Below are positions 24,481 through 32,567 of a stretch of 64,000 nucleotides of DNA, one piece after another. Positions within the stretch are counted from its first letter, which is position 1. Every line of letters begins with the position of its first letter. Below the pieces are notes generated by a model. The model made no database searches. It was given only the letters and a program-made list of their open reading frames with translations, and was not told where the DNA came from. A program made the position numbers and the translations under genes. Source of the stretch: Butyrivibrio sp. X503 (lineage in GTDB: Bacteria; Bacillota; Clostridia; Lachnospirales; Lachnospiraceae); assembly GCF_003625475.1 (NCBI RefSeq), contig NZ_RAIQ01000004.1:310001-374000 (forward strand). The letters are read 5' to 3'.

Positions 24481-24941
24481 GTCTTCTCCAATAGATATTT
24501 CCAAGTATCCCTATATAATAAAGTCTTTCCCGGCTCTTTGGTTCCGCCAAAGTAGCCCTTTTTGTCATTGCAATCGATAAATGTCACCTGAAAAGAGCCT
24601 CCGCTTGTGAACACCTTATCCAGTGCAAGTACGCCCTTTAGATGCTCCAATATTTTGTCATCTACAGAATTCACCTTTACTACAAACAAGACTCTTCCTG
24701 CTTTATAGTTCTTTTTCAAATCCTCACAATGGGAAAGCACGCTTTTGTATAAGACACTATATTCATCAAAAGACAAGTCGGGCACTATAAGTATTTTTCC
24801 TAGTAGCCCTCTTTTGATAATAAAAGCTTTTTTGCCTTCGACATTGACTTCATCTCCGGGCATCATCCACAGTGAATCCGCAAGAATCAGATTAGCGTCA
24901 TAATTATCAATTACATAGTTTACGTTGTTAAGCTTGCTCAT
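24477..24941 (-). CDS. hypothetical protein, 154 aa
   Basis: Unrecognised soluble protein: MSKLNNVNYVIDNYDANLIL, then GDEVNVEGKKAFIIKRGLLG, and the hydrophobic strand VLFVVKVNSVDDKILEHL. Alpha/beta composition, no membrane segment. Its last codons overlap the epimerase start and its first codons overlap the stop of the 127-aa membrane gene, giving a three-gene coupled unit. Function unknown. Confidence 0.7.
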   Translation of the reverse strand: MSKLNNVNYVIDNYDANLILADSLWMMPGDEVNVEGKKAFIIKRGLLGKILIVPDLSFDEYSVLYKSVLSHCEDLKKNYKAGRVLFVVKVNSVDDKILEHLKGVLALDKVFTSGGSFQVTFIDCNDKKGYFGGTKEPGKTLLYRDTWKYLLEKT

Positions 24942-25321
24942 TTATGTAACTCTTCCACCAAGCGGGAATAATTTGTTACTGCTCGATCGACAGTAACTTT
25001 CCCTTTAGAGAAACGTATTATTAATTCCTTTTTGCTTCCAATAGAAACTTTTTCTATATCATCTTTTGAATACTCTTTGGTAATCCCAAAGATATTGGTA
25101 TGCGCTATTGTTTTGGGGGTAACGGTCATCTTCCAATTCCTGCAAAAGACTAATCCAATGATTCCTATAGCAATAAGCGTAAACCCAATATAAAAATGAC
25201 CTCGGGTTACAGTATCTGTGCTCCTTGATGCAATCATCATTATTGAAGAAAAAATAATCCCAAAAACAAGATACACAATGCACATGTTTTTCAAAACACT
25301 CGGAAGTTTCAATTCATACAT
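24938..25321 (-). CDS. two-helix membrane protein with PH-like domain
   Basis: 127 residues. Two hydrophobic helices (MCIVYLVFGIIFSSIMMIAS and HFYIGFTLIAIGIIGLVFC) are followed by a small beta domain: RNWKMTVTPKTIAHTNIFGI and DDIEKVSIGSKKELIIRFSK. This arrangement matches bacterial PH-like proteins such as DUF6560 in Clostridia. Its role may be membrane stress sensing; unproven. Coupled to the next gene by an ATGA overlap. Confidence 0.7.
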   Translation of the reverse strand: MYELKLPSVLKNMCIVYLVFGIIFSSIMMIASRSTDTVTRGHFYIGFTLIAIGIIGLVFCRNWKMTVTPKTIAHTNIFGITKEYSKDDIEKVSIGSKKELIIRFSKGKVTVDRAVTNYSRLVEELHK

Positions 25322-25356
25322 ATCTGTAAATCTCCTTTAACGTCTTAAATAGTTAC

Positions 25357-25638
25357 TTATCCATTTTTCCTCATTGAAGCCAGCAAGCAAATCGCTTCAT
25401 CCATCCTTTTTTCTAATTCTTCATTTCCATTAGCCAAATTATCATATAGAATTCTCAGTGTTCCTTTGATTCGGACCCCTAACAGATTTCCTTTCCTGCA
25501 TTCTTCCATGGATTCTGTGTATATTCTTAATAGCTCCTTATAAACACCGACTCCTCTATCCCGAGTTTTTATTTCATTTTCTAAGAGAAGTATTACTTCA
25601 TTTATTTTTCTTTCTAAATCTTTACTTAGATTTTCCAT
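25357..25638 (-). CDS. hypothetical helical protein, 93 aa
   Basis: Starts MENLSKDLERKINEVILLLE from the ATG at 25638 and ends ICLLASMRKNG. It is almost entirely helical and charged, with the stretch RDRGVGVYKELLRIYTESME. This is the first gene of an AT-rich run of small proteins, several of which are immunity-type. Family not recognised. Confidence 0.65.
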   Translation of the reverse strand: MENLSKDLERKINEVILLLENEIKTRDRGVGVYKELLRIYTESMEECRKGNLLGVRIKGTLRILYDNLANGNEELEKRMDEAICLLASMRKNG

Positions 25639-25706
25639 TATTCCCACTCTATAAGCTTTCTGTACTTAACCTATTCTTTTCCAAACTTTGATATCAACAT
25701 ATGCAA

Positions 25707-26090
25707 TCACCACTCAATGTTTGAATTCATTATTGTATCTAACTGTTTTGCATAAAAAAAATGTTCCTTAGCATCCATACGTTTGTCATAAAACAAAGCG
25801 ATTATTTGTTCTTTACTTTTTTTACAAAGAACACATTTGGAATCACCTTGTGTCCATATTCTTGGTAATATCATCCCCTCAACATTTGCAACTATACTAT
25901 CTACATTTCCGAACAAAATTAATTGCTCAAATAGATCATAGGATTCCAGTTCGACATCCCTCTTGATAATTTCAAATCTTTTATTTTTTATATCTACTTT
26001 TACAGCAATTGCTATATCATATTTTTCAATAAATTCTATAATATTCATATTCATTCGTGCATCAATAATAGGTATGAACACCTTTCTCAT
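25707..26090 (-). CDS. hypothetical protein, 127 aa
   Basis: MRKVFIPIIDARMNMNIIEF, then AIAVKVDIKNKRFEIIKRDV, then a C-terminal part with GDSKCVLCKKSKEQIIALFY. The paired cysteines CxxC could bind metal. It is AT-rich like its neighbours, and its ribosome site is weak. No family recognised; a toxin-immunity role is only suggested by context. Confidence 0.55.
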   Translation of the reverse strand: MRKVFIPIIDARMNMNIIEFIEKYDIAIAVKVDIKNKRFEIIKRDVELESYDLFEQLILFGNVDSIVANVEGMILPRIWTQGDSKCVLCKKSKEQIIALFYDKRMDAKEHFFYAKQLDTIMNSNIEW

Positions 26091-26128
26091 CAGTAACTAT
26101 AGCCGGTATACAAAATCACCTTTCCACA

Positions 26129-26437
26129 CTATTTAACTATACGCATTGAAAGTATTTCTCCATTAGTGATATCTATGGCAAAACTCCTTCCATAAATATC
26201 TATTACTCTACAACTTCCTTCTGTATAACTAACACCAACATATGGGCTTCTCGCCGTACCGCCAATCTCTGTTGGAACCTGTTTAATTCTCCATATAACC
26301 CTCATGTCGGAATCAAAGCAGTATACATTATCATTTTCATCACCATCTTTGCCTTTAACTACGCAGATAGTCATGTTTTCTAATGATACTTTTTCTATAA
26401 TATTATTTTCGTCATAATAATAATTTGTTTCTGTCAT
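26129..26437 (-). CDS. hypothetical beta-rich protein, 102 aa
   Basis: MTETNYYYDENNIIEKVSLE, then CFDSDMRVIWRIKQVP, then GGTARSPYVGVSYTEGSCRV and IDIYGRSFAIDITNG. The repeated strand-turn pattern suggests one or two propeller-like blades, as in proteins that display stored values. The neighbour at 27645 has a similar strand pattern (ENKVYVLKKK). Family not recognised. Confidence 0.6.
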   Translation of the reverse strand: MTETNYYYDENNIIEKVSLENMTICVVKGKDGDENDNVYCFDSDMRVIWRIKQVPTEIGGTARSPYVGVSYTEGSCRVIDIYGRSFAIDITNGEILSMRIVK

Positions 26438-26483
26438 ACATTATGCTCTTTCATTACTATTGGAGTGATTTCTCTACCTCAAA

Positions 26484-26993
26484 CTAATACGCAAAACAAA
26501 TCTTCTTCCATTTACTGTTTTCAAAATTATATTGAAATCTATAATCTACACGTCCATATTGGTCAGCAAGTTCAGGATTAGCTTGACAAACGGCCTCTAA
26601 TCCTTCTCCACTCCCAAAATAATAATACCTGAAGCCTTCCGGTGGCTCTATCTTCCCTATACAAATAGCTTCTCTGTCATATATCCATATATCTTCGCCA
26701 TTAGTCATGACATATATTTGGGTGTCAATTAGATTTACCCCATGTATTTTCCCAAATTTTTCCTTGTATTCTCCGCTTTCTGTTGATATAGTCAAATTTC
26801 CACTTTCATCATATTTGCATATATTATTCCCTTCTAAATCCATATAATAATATTCAAATTGATTATTATCATATGTCTTCACACACACATAATCTTTTAT
26901 TGAATACGCATAATCTATGCCTTCTATATTACGCTCTATTTTTTTGCCATTGTGTATCCATTCTATTTTGGTTTTTGTATATTCTAAATCCAT
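26484..26993 (-). CDS. hypothetical beta-rich protein, 169 aa
   Basis: MDLEYTKTKIEWIHNGKKIE, then strands such as DYVCVKTYDNNQFEYYYMDL and CKYDESGNLTISTESGEYKE, then GEDIWIYDREAICIGKIEPP and FRYYYFGSGEGLEAVCQANP. The YDxxGN-like turn recalls YD-repeat or propeller proteins. No signal peptide. Family unknown. Context suggests an immunity-type island. Confidence 0.6.
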   Translation of the reverse strand: MDLEYTKTKIEWIHNGKKIERNIEGIDYAYSIKDYVCVKTYDNNQFEYYYMDLEGNNICKYDESGNLTISTESGEYKEKFGKIHGVNLIDTQIYVMTNGEDIWIYDREAICIGKIEPPEGFRYYYFGSGEGLEAVCQANPELADQYGRVDYRFQYNFENSKWKKICFAY

Positions 26994-27035
26994 ATTTTTA
27001 TCTCACATTACCCAAACAGAAGATTGCTCTTTTAC

Positions 27036-27557
27036 TTAATCAGAAAAGTCCAAATCAGCTTCCGTAAGATTTTTCAATCTATTTGCAATTTTATTCAAAG
27101 CTTCCCTTTCTACAACCCATTCGTGAATATCGGCATCATCCCAATAATGCCGTGATTCTTCAAAATCGTATTTAATCTTTGCATACAATAATCTTACTTT
27201 ATCTCCACTTCCAACTGCAAAGATATAGTATTTTTTATCTTGCAAAGTCATCGGTGTAATATTATATTCAGGGTTTCCATCCTCATTCCACCAATCTTCA
27301 GGAAAAATCATGTCGTATAGTTTTGCAAAGCTCACACTTTTTTCTAACCCAAACACTTCATCATTTTGCGGAATAGTTTCCAACATTTTTGATAAATCAC
27401 GTAACTCCCCACTTAAAGTTGCATTTAATGCTTCACCCGGAAAAAGAATTCCGTCCATAGAAAATGCCAATATTCCATTGGTATAATTGTAATCATCATT
27501 CCATTCTCTAATATTCTCAAAAATAACTGCTATAACGTATGGATCTCCTATAACCAT
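27036..27557 (-). CDS. immunity protein 42-like (Imm42)
   Basis: 173 residues from the ATG at 27557; the longer frame begins at a GTG within the ribosome site region. The N-terminus MVIGDPYVIAVIFENIREWN matches the Imm42 signature (GDPYxxAxxFexxxEWN) and the FSMDGILFPGEALNATLSGE stretch follows as in that family. Imm42 proteins neutralise polymorphic-toxin nucleases. The cognate toxin is not in the window. Confidence 0.75.
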   Translation of the reverse strand: MVIGDPYVIAVIFENIREWNDDYNYTNGILAFSMDGILFPGEALNATLSGELRDLSKMLETIPQNDEVFGLEKSVSFAKLYDMIFPEDWWNEDGNPEYNITPMTLQDKKYYIFAVGSGDKVRLLYAKIKYDFEESRHYWDDADIHEWVVEREALNKIANRLKNLTEADLDFSD

Positions 27558-27644
27558 TATTACCACCCCTTTTGTAAATCTTAAAGCTAAATCCTATGAG
27601 AAAAGAAGCCTTTAGCATCAATCTCCAATTGATACCATTCCCTA

Positions 27645-27956
27645 TTACTCTTGAATAAGTCCCACTATAGGTTTCTTCTTTAGCACATATACTTTGTTTT
27701 CATTAGTATATATGTATAACGCATCATCGCCACTTTCTATTCTATCTATCCCGGCGATTTTTATATTACAAATAGTCTTTTTGCAATAACTAATTGCAAT
27801 ACTCACGATTTGCTCATAAACCAAAACAGTCATTACAAGCTTAAAATCGCAATCCATATATGAATAAATAAACTCGCCGGAAGAAACATTACCAATAGAA
27901 ATAGGTTCTTTTTCAAAAAAATTATTTAATTCATACTCATCATATTTAATAAACAT
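27645..27956 (-). CDS. hypothetical beta-rich protein, 103 aa
   Basis: MFIKYDEYELNNFFEKEPIS, then VSSGEFIYSYMDCDFKLVMT and KTICNIKIAGIDRIESGDDA, ending VLKKKPIVGLIQE. Strand-rich, two cysteines, and neutral. It resembles the 115-aa protein at 30564 in size and strand pattern. Not recognised; probably immunity-type by context. Confidence 0.6.
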   Translation of the reverse strand: MFIKYDEYELNNFFEKEPISIGNVSSGEFIYSYMDCDFKLVMTVLVYEQIVSIAISYCKKTICNIKIAGIDRIESGDDALYIYTNENKVYVLKKKPIVGLIQE

Positions 27957-27991
27957 ACCATCATCTTTTTTAAACTAATGCAGATAGAAAA

Positions 27992-28441
27992 CTATTTATA
28001 TTTTTTTAAATAATACTCTATAGCTTCTTCACCGCTCTCAATCTCAAATATCACTCTATTTTCTAAATCTATTGCAGAAAAATCACTGAACATTTCGTTC
28101 TCAAAATAGGTATGAAAAAATTCTTTGATATCAATTACGATAACCTCATACCATTTACTTCCTCCTCCAAAACCGGGAATCAACCACTTAATGTTTCTCT
28201 TATTTAATTTCAAATTTTCATATAAATAATCTATATATTCATAAGGATTATCAAAATACTCTGTTGTAAACGATTTACTATATTCAAGCCTCCTAATTTC
28301 ATCCAATGCATTGATGAAAACTTTATCAACATCATCTCGTTCTTTTGTATTTAAAATCCTTATACAGTCTAGATCACTGTATTTTTTATATATTTTTTTA
28401 TTTGTTATCTCCTGTTTTTTTCTTCTTATATTTTCATTCAT
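27992..28441 (-). CDS. hypothetical protein, 149 aa (immunity-like)
   Basis: Starts MNENIRRKKQEITNKKIYKK, with a long basic helical N-terminus, then a globular part: NPYEYIDYLYENLKLNKRNI, WLIPGFGGGSKWYEVIVIDI and FEIESGEEAIEYYLKKYK. Its very low GC content and size match neighbouring immunity genes. It lies two bases before the stop of the GAD-like gene. Family not recognised. Confidence 0.6.
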   Translation of the reverse strand: MNENIRRKKQEITNKKIYKKYSDLDCIRILNTKERDDVDKVFINALDEIRRLEYSKSFTTEYFDNPYEYIDYLYENLKLNKRNIKWLIPGFGGGSKWYEVIVIDIKEFFHTYFENEMFSDFSAIDLENRVIFEIESGEEAIEYYLKKYK

Positions 28442-28443
28442 AA

Positions 28444-29004
28444 TTATTGCGTTTTTTCTATCTTCCCAATCATTTGCGCTATTATTGCTATATATTCTTT
28501 TACCTTAACCTTTTCTAAATTGTCGGCGCTTCTCTTTCCGCCAAGTCCTAATAAAGGCACGAAACCGTAACATTCGTCAAACTCCGGTTTTCCAAGTTTT
28601 TCATTCGCACACTTAAACAGATCCGGTTCAAAAAAATCTTTTTGAAAGTCTTCATCCAACATATTAGAAAAGAAATATTTAAAGCCAGCTCCTAATCCTT
28701 TAAATACTCCATCCTTAAAACAGATCATTCTAATATATCGATTATCTTCCCATGTAATGACATCTCCAAAGGCCGTCATCATTATAGGGATTGCCTCTTC
28801 TGCTCTGAAATATGATTCTCTTAAAATCTCTTTATATTCATCCGGATTGATTATTTTGATATAACCATCAAGCATTTGTCCGAATCCATAATCACGCCAA
28901 ACATCCAATAACTCCGAGGGTAATATCCCCTCATACTTTTTTATCTCATCCGGACCTGCTTCTCTATATTGTTGATAATCATTGAATATATTCACAGAAT
29001 TCAT
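28444..29004 (-). CDS. GAD-like / Tdi1-type immunity protein (DUF1851)
   Basis: 186 residues. DEIKKYEGILPSELLDVWRD followed by YGFGQMLDGYIKIINPDEYK is the GAD-like N-terminus; VPLLGLGGKRSADNLEKVKV and EYIAIIAQMIGK fit the C-terminal Tdi1/DUF1851 domain. Tdi1 neutralises the Tde1 DNase of type VI systems and related polymorphic toxins. It is coupled by a four-base overlap with KptA upstream. The cognate toxin is not visible. Confidence 0.82.
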   Translation of the reverse strand: MNSVNIFNDYQQYREAGPDEIKKYEGILPSELLDVWRDYGFGQMLDGYIKIINPDEYKEILRESYFRAEEAIPIMMTAFGDVITWEDNRYIRMICFKDGVFKGLGAGFKYFFSNMLDEDFQKDFFEPDLFKCANEKLGKPEFDECYGFVPLLGLGGKRSADNLEKVKVKEYIAIIAQMIGKIEKTQ

Positions 29005-29537
29005 TCTTCCTTTGTTAAATAACTGCTTGGTACCTGTTTAGTAAGCCACACTCCGTTCTTGGATAAATAATACTTGTAGCCGTCATCATACATCTTTTTC
29101 GAAAGGACTTTATAAAGAACCGGTTTCCCATGTCGCTGCCCTACCTTCGTAGCGGTTTCAATATCAGATGATAAATGAACGTATAATCTGCTTTTGGGAA
29201 TCAGCCCTTGCTCATCAATGCTTTTCTCAAATTTCTCTCCGGTACCGTGCCAAAGAATCTCAGGCGGTTCGAGCTCATCAAGCTCAACATCCACCATGAT
29301 GGAATGACCCTGATTTGCTCTTATAAGCGTCTTATCCTCATTGAAAGAATACCTTTGCTTAGAATCGCTAGCCACTATTTGCTCAAGAATATCTTTATCA
29401 ATCGGATACTCTTTGGCCATTCCTTCTATTAACTCATCTACATTAGCCCAGCCATGCTCATCAAGGCTTATCCCGATTACTTCCGGCTTATGCCTTAAGA
29501 TCAGACTAAGAAATTTACTTGTCTCTGTGTAATCCAT
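29001..29537 (-). CDS. kptA: RNA 2'-phosphotransferase, Tpt1/KptA family
   Basis: 178 residues, the usual length. The family's conserved residues are all present: LSLILRHKPE (Arg), LDEHGWANVDEL (His), SFNEDKTLIRANQGHS (Arg, His), PPEILWHGTG (His-Gly-Thr) and RLYVHLSSDIETAT. Tpt1/KptA removes a 2'-phosphate from RNA using NAD+. Bacterial copies lack a known role and often travel with RNA-damaging or immunity genes. Here it overlaps the GAD-like gene by four bases. Confidence 0.93.
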   Translation of the reverse strand: MDYTETSKFLSLILRHKPEVIGISLDEHGWANVDELIEGMAKEYPIDKDILEQIVASDSKQRYSFNEDKTLIRANQGHSIMVDVELDELEPPEILWHGTGEKFEKSIDEQGLIPKSRLYVHLSSDIETATKVGQRHGKPVLYKVLSKKMYDDGYKYYLSKNGVWLTKQVPSSYLTKEE

Positions 29538-29553
29538 TTCTTCCTCCTGCGTA

Positions 29554-30090
29554 TTATTCCGCAGCTTCTTCCAACCATTCTTTTAATGCCTCTTGAGGAT
29601 TTAATCTTAATGCTCTCTCAGTATTAGTATAATCCGGCGGCATAAACTCGGCATTTATAACGATATTTAATCGTTGTTCTCGTCGGCCAAACATACCTTT
29701 TGCGTCCAGATTGTGCATTACTTTTTCCATTGAATTAATTCTTAGTTGAACTTCTCTATGCATTTCTTCCGAAGTTTTCAACTTGTTCATTCTATCTATA
29801 AACACGTTATTTACATCTTCAAAAAATTCCTCGCCATACGCAAAATACGGAGTTTCCGAATAAGACCATTTTAAATAGTATTTAGCCTCTTCTACATCAT
29901 CACTCTCATTTGCAACTCTCTCCAAAGCCTCCTTTGACCATGCCGAGATTATAGGGCATAATCCTTCTCCGGTTGTTATAAGAGAACAATAATAAAAGCT
30001 TTCATTGTGCTCTTCAAACAGTTTGAGTAAAGCCTTTTCAGTTGCACTTTGAATGATCTCGACCAGTTTTTCATCAATTTCCAATTTCAT
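29554..30090 (-). CDS. DUF4303-like protein
   Basis: 178 residues from the ATG at 30090. FYYCSLITTGEGLCPIISAW and SKEALERVANESDDVEEAKY then YLKWSYSETPYFAYGEEFFE are reminiscent of DUF4303, a family counted among polymorphic-toxin immunity proteins. Its start lies within the end of the SMI1/KNR4 gene (17-base overlap). Assignment is from remembered family pattern and is moderate. Confidence 0.65.
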   Translation of the reverse strand: MKLEIDEKLVEIIQSATEKALLKLFEEHNESFYYCSLITTGEGLCPIISAWSKEALERVANESDDVEEAKYYLKWSYSETPYFAYGEEFFEDVNNVFIDRMNKLKTSEEMHREVQLRINSMEKVMHNLDAKGMFGRREQRLNIVINAEFMPPDYTNTERALRLNPQEALKEWLEEAAE

Positions 30091-30535
30091 TCCCAAACTC
30101 CATATCCATTATTTTCTTTTTCAAAAATTCAGCAAAAGAAGGAGCGTATAATGTTTTACTATAGAACTCATAAATCGGATATTCATTTTCTATCAATCCA
30201 TTCGATAAATCAAAGTAAAACATTTCATCGTCTGTTTCTGAAATCACCAATTTATCCATAAAAGTAGGATCATTTTTTCTGCTTAGCTCATTTATATATA
30301 CGATATCGCCTCCAACAACCTCTTCGAAATCAATCCCATACACACTATAAATCTCTTCTCCACATACTTCTCCGCCATTATAATTCTTTAGCCACCATCT
30401 ATAAGACTTAGGAAATTCAACTCCAAGCCTTCTTTCTGCTGCTTCTATCCAAGCATCAGACACTCCTTCTCCATACGAAGCAAAATCAACTATATCTCCC
30501 GCTTTCTCAATTATTCTTCTCAGATCATCATACAT
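30074..30535 (-). CDS. SMI1/KNR4 family protein
   Basis: 153 residues. The family core is clear: SDAWIEAAERRLGVEFPKSY, RWWLKNYNGGEVCGEEIYSV and YGIDFEEVV, then PTFMDKLVISETDDEMFYFD and a C-terminal YAPSFAEFLKKKI. SMI1/KNR4 (SUKH) proteins are the commonest immunity superfamily in polymorphic toxin systems. It overlaps the DUF4303-like gene. Confidence 0.92.
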   Translation of the reverse strand: MYDDLRRIIEKAGDIVDFASYGEGVSDAWIEAAERRLGVEFPKSYRWWLKNYNGGEVCGEEIYSVYGIDFEEVVGGDIVYINELSRKNDPTFMDKLVISETDDEMFYFDLSNGLIENEYPIYEFYSKTLYAPSFAEFLKKKIMDMEFGNEIGN

Positions 30536-30563
30536 TTTCTACTCCAATCATAATAATTGTCCA

Positions 30564-30911
30564 TTATGCACTCTGTTCTTTTTTATAAATTTCAAATACT
30601 TTTCTATCTGTACATGCGGACGCGTCGATTACTTTCTGATAATCGATAGGCAATGCCTTACCGATCTGTTCAAATAAAAATGGTTTAAAACATCTATGCT
30701 CTGACATGATAAAGATCACATTATTATTCCCAACATCGACAGCAAGCCCCATGTCATCATAAAAAGGCCCCATATCTGTAGTCAAAATTACAAGCTTCTC
30801 TACTGCCGACACGTCATAAACATATTCTTTTGAATTCACATTGGCGTGGATTTTATTATTCTCCATGTATAGTAAATCGTCATCCGTTTCCACTCGTATT
30901 TGGTTTGTCAT
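30564..30911 (-). CDS. hypothetical protein, 115 aa
   Basis: MTNQIRVETDDDLLYMENNK, then SKEYVYDVSAVEKLVILTTD and VDVGNNNVIFIMSEHRCFKP, with a helical tail. Strand-then-helix, acidic. Located between SMI1/KNR4 and another small gene in the immunity-like run. Family not recognised. Confidence 0.6.
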   Translation of the reverse strand: MTNQIRVETDDDLLYMENNKIHANVNSKEYVYDVSAVEKLVILTTDMGPFYDDMGLAVDVGNNNVIFIMSEHRCFKPFLFEQIGKALPIDYQKVIDASACTDRKVFEIYKKEQSA

Positions 30912-30980
30912 AGTCGTAATACACTCTCTAATTATCTTTTGATACAGTTCCCTTTTTCACAGTCTTTCTATTCTTCATCA

Positions 30981-31322
30981 TCACGCAAATCTTACATCTA
31001 TAGCCGAATCATATAGCGGACAATCATATTTGAACATTATATCCATGATCTTATTCATGTCTTCTTCAGTCACGCTATAACAATCAAATCTGCAAAACTG
31101 CTTGGTTGTAAAAATCTCAATCGCAGCATCGCCCTTTTCATAATTCTTTTCATCGAGTTTGGTCCAATCGGAAAAGGTTGTGCTTACATCATTTAATATC
31201 TGCTCAATCGGAAGTTCCGAAACATAGTCCAGATACACTTCGTTCGAAAGGTTTTTATATGTCTCTGAGCAGCTGTTATTGGTATTTTTGTTTTCTTTCC
31301 AAAAGCTTAAGTCTCTTGCCAT
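30981..31322 (-). CDS. hypothetical protein, 113 aa
   Basis: From the ATG at 31322 behind GGGAGGA: MARDLSFWKENKNTNNSCSE, then SNEVYLDYVSELPIEQILND, VSTTFSDWTKLDEKNYEKGD and a C-terminal MFKYDCPLYDSAIDVRFA. The pattern (VSxxFxxW, AIEIFTTKQF) suggests a small alpha/beta immunity-type protein. It is the last gene of the AT-rich run. Not recognised. Confidence 0.6.
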   Translation of the reverse strand: MARDLSFWKENKNTNNSCSETYKNLSNEVYLDYVSELPIEQILNDVSTTFSDWTKLDEKNYEKGDAAIEIFTTKQFCRFDCYSVTEEDMNKIMDIMFKYDCPLYDSAIDVRFA

Positions 31323-31432
31323 GTGTTTCCTCCCGGTTTCTGTCATTCTACAATGCAGCATATAGTAACGCTTTTATTATTTGTTTTTCTTTATATAATA
31401 CACAAATACATAGAAAAAATAGTTGCAGGATA

Positions 31433-32014
31433 TTAGTAATGGCCCTTCGAGGCGAACCTATTGGACCATTTTTTCCACTCCCTCTTAAGCAACCTGTACT
31501 CCAAGCGTGTCTTCATCTTTCCGTCATGCCACTCATAATCTATGTGCTCCGCTTCCTTGATCAGTCCGTTTTTAATCATGACCTTTTCGGAACCCACATT
31601 TTCTTTTAGACAACCTGTTGTAACTCTGTATACGTTGTCCTTGGTAAATGCAAACTCCAGAAGTTTCCCGAGCGCTTCGGATGTGTAACCATTTCCCCAG
31701 AACTTCTTGTATGTGAAGTAACCAAGATGAACTATCTTCCCAATCGGTGTTTCATCGACAACGGTATATCCGATGCTTCCCACCTGCTCATGCGTTTCTT
31801 TAAGTTCCATATGAAGGAAAAAGAACTTTCGATGTTCGCTCTTCATATCTGCAAGCACATCAGCGAAATCTTTTTTGCCCTCTTCGCGAGAACCAAGCTT
31901 AATGTCCTGCATGTAGTACATCGTTTCTTCATCAGTTTTTAATTTGTAATAAGCTTCGAAATCCTCCTCGCAATAATCGCGCAGGATAAGCCTGTCAGTT
32001 GTCAGTTTGATCAT
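31433..32014 (-). CDS. GNAT acetyltransferase, RimJ/RimL type
   Basis: 193 residues. MIKLTTDRLILRDYCEEDFE is the standard RimJ/RimL opening (TDRLILRxxxxxDxE); LGYFTYKKFWGNGYTSEALG is the acetyl-CoA region and YRVTTGCLKENVGSEKVMIK the conserved N-x-x-S-x-x-x-M stretch. RimJ-type enzymes acetylate ribosomal protein N-termini, although many act on small molecules. No partner in operon. Confidence 0.92.
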   Translation of the reverse strand: MIKLTTDRLILRDYCEEDFEAYYKLKTDEETMYYMQDIKLGSREEGKKDFADVLADMKSEHRKFFFLHMELKETHEQVGSIGYTVVDETPIGKIVHLGYFTYKKFWGNGYTSEALGKLLEFAFTKDNVYRVTTGCLKENVGSEKVMIKNGLIKEAEHIDYEWHDGKMKTRLEYRLLKREWKKWSNRFASKGHY

Positions 32015-32065
32015 TTAGTTTCCTTATATAGCTCTACCATTGGATCAATTACATCCCCAATGGAT

Positions 32066-32560
32066 TCACATTAGCTTTTTATATAATTCCTCAATACTAT
32101 CTGCTATTCTTTTTAATTCCTCACTATCTATTTCCGAAGCAAAAACAGTACAACATTTTTTTCTAAATTCTTTGTAATCAGCTTCATCTTGATACATTGG
32201 CGTAATCTGCAACCGGAATGTTTTTTCTTTACAGAAAAGCCATGTCGCGCAGTCTAAAGATATATAAGCACAATATTTCTCTATATTATTTTTGTCCTCA
32301 CTATCATTCTGGTAAATATCATTCAACATGACACCCAGTGAATGATCATCAATCTCCTGCGGAAGTTCCGGAATTCCCTCATCTTTGTAACGACGCACAA
32401 TGTTGTACAACTCCAACAAATTATCTTTAAATATCATTGTTTTCGTCTTCTTTTTCAAATCCACCAATTCCAGTATTATATTTGAATAATAGTCAAAATC
32501 TTCAGCAGTATAGTCAACTTCCAGCGATAAGTTTTTTGTTCTGACCAATTCAACTCTCAT
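32066..32560 (-). CDS. hypothetical protein, 164 aa
   Basis: From the ATG at 32560, behind GAGG: MRVELVRTKNLSLEVDYTAE, DFDYYSNIILELVDLKKKTK and later CAYISLDCATWLFCKEKTFR and YKEFRKKCCTVFASEIDSEE. Alpha/beta, five cysteines. It follows the GNAT stop by seven bases, so it is probably co-translated with it. Not recognised. Confidence 0.65.
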   Translation of the reverse strand: MRVELVRTKNLSLEVDYTAEDFDYYSNIILELVDLKKKTKTMIFKDNLLELYNIVRRYKDEGIPELPQEIDDHSLGVMLNDIYQNDSEDKNNIEKYCAYISLDCATWLFCKEKTFRLQITPMYQDEADYKEFRKKCCTVFASEIDSEELKRIADSIEELYKKLM

Positions 32561-32567
32561 GATAACC

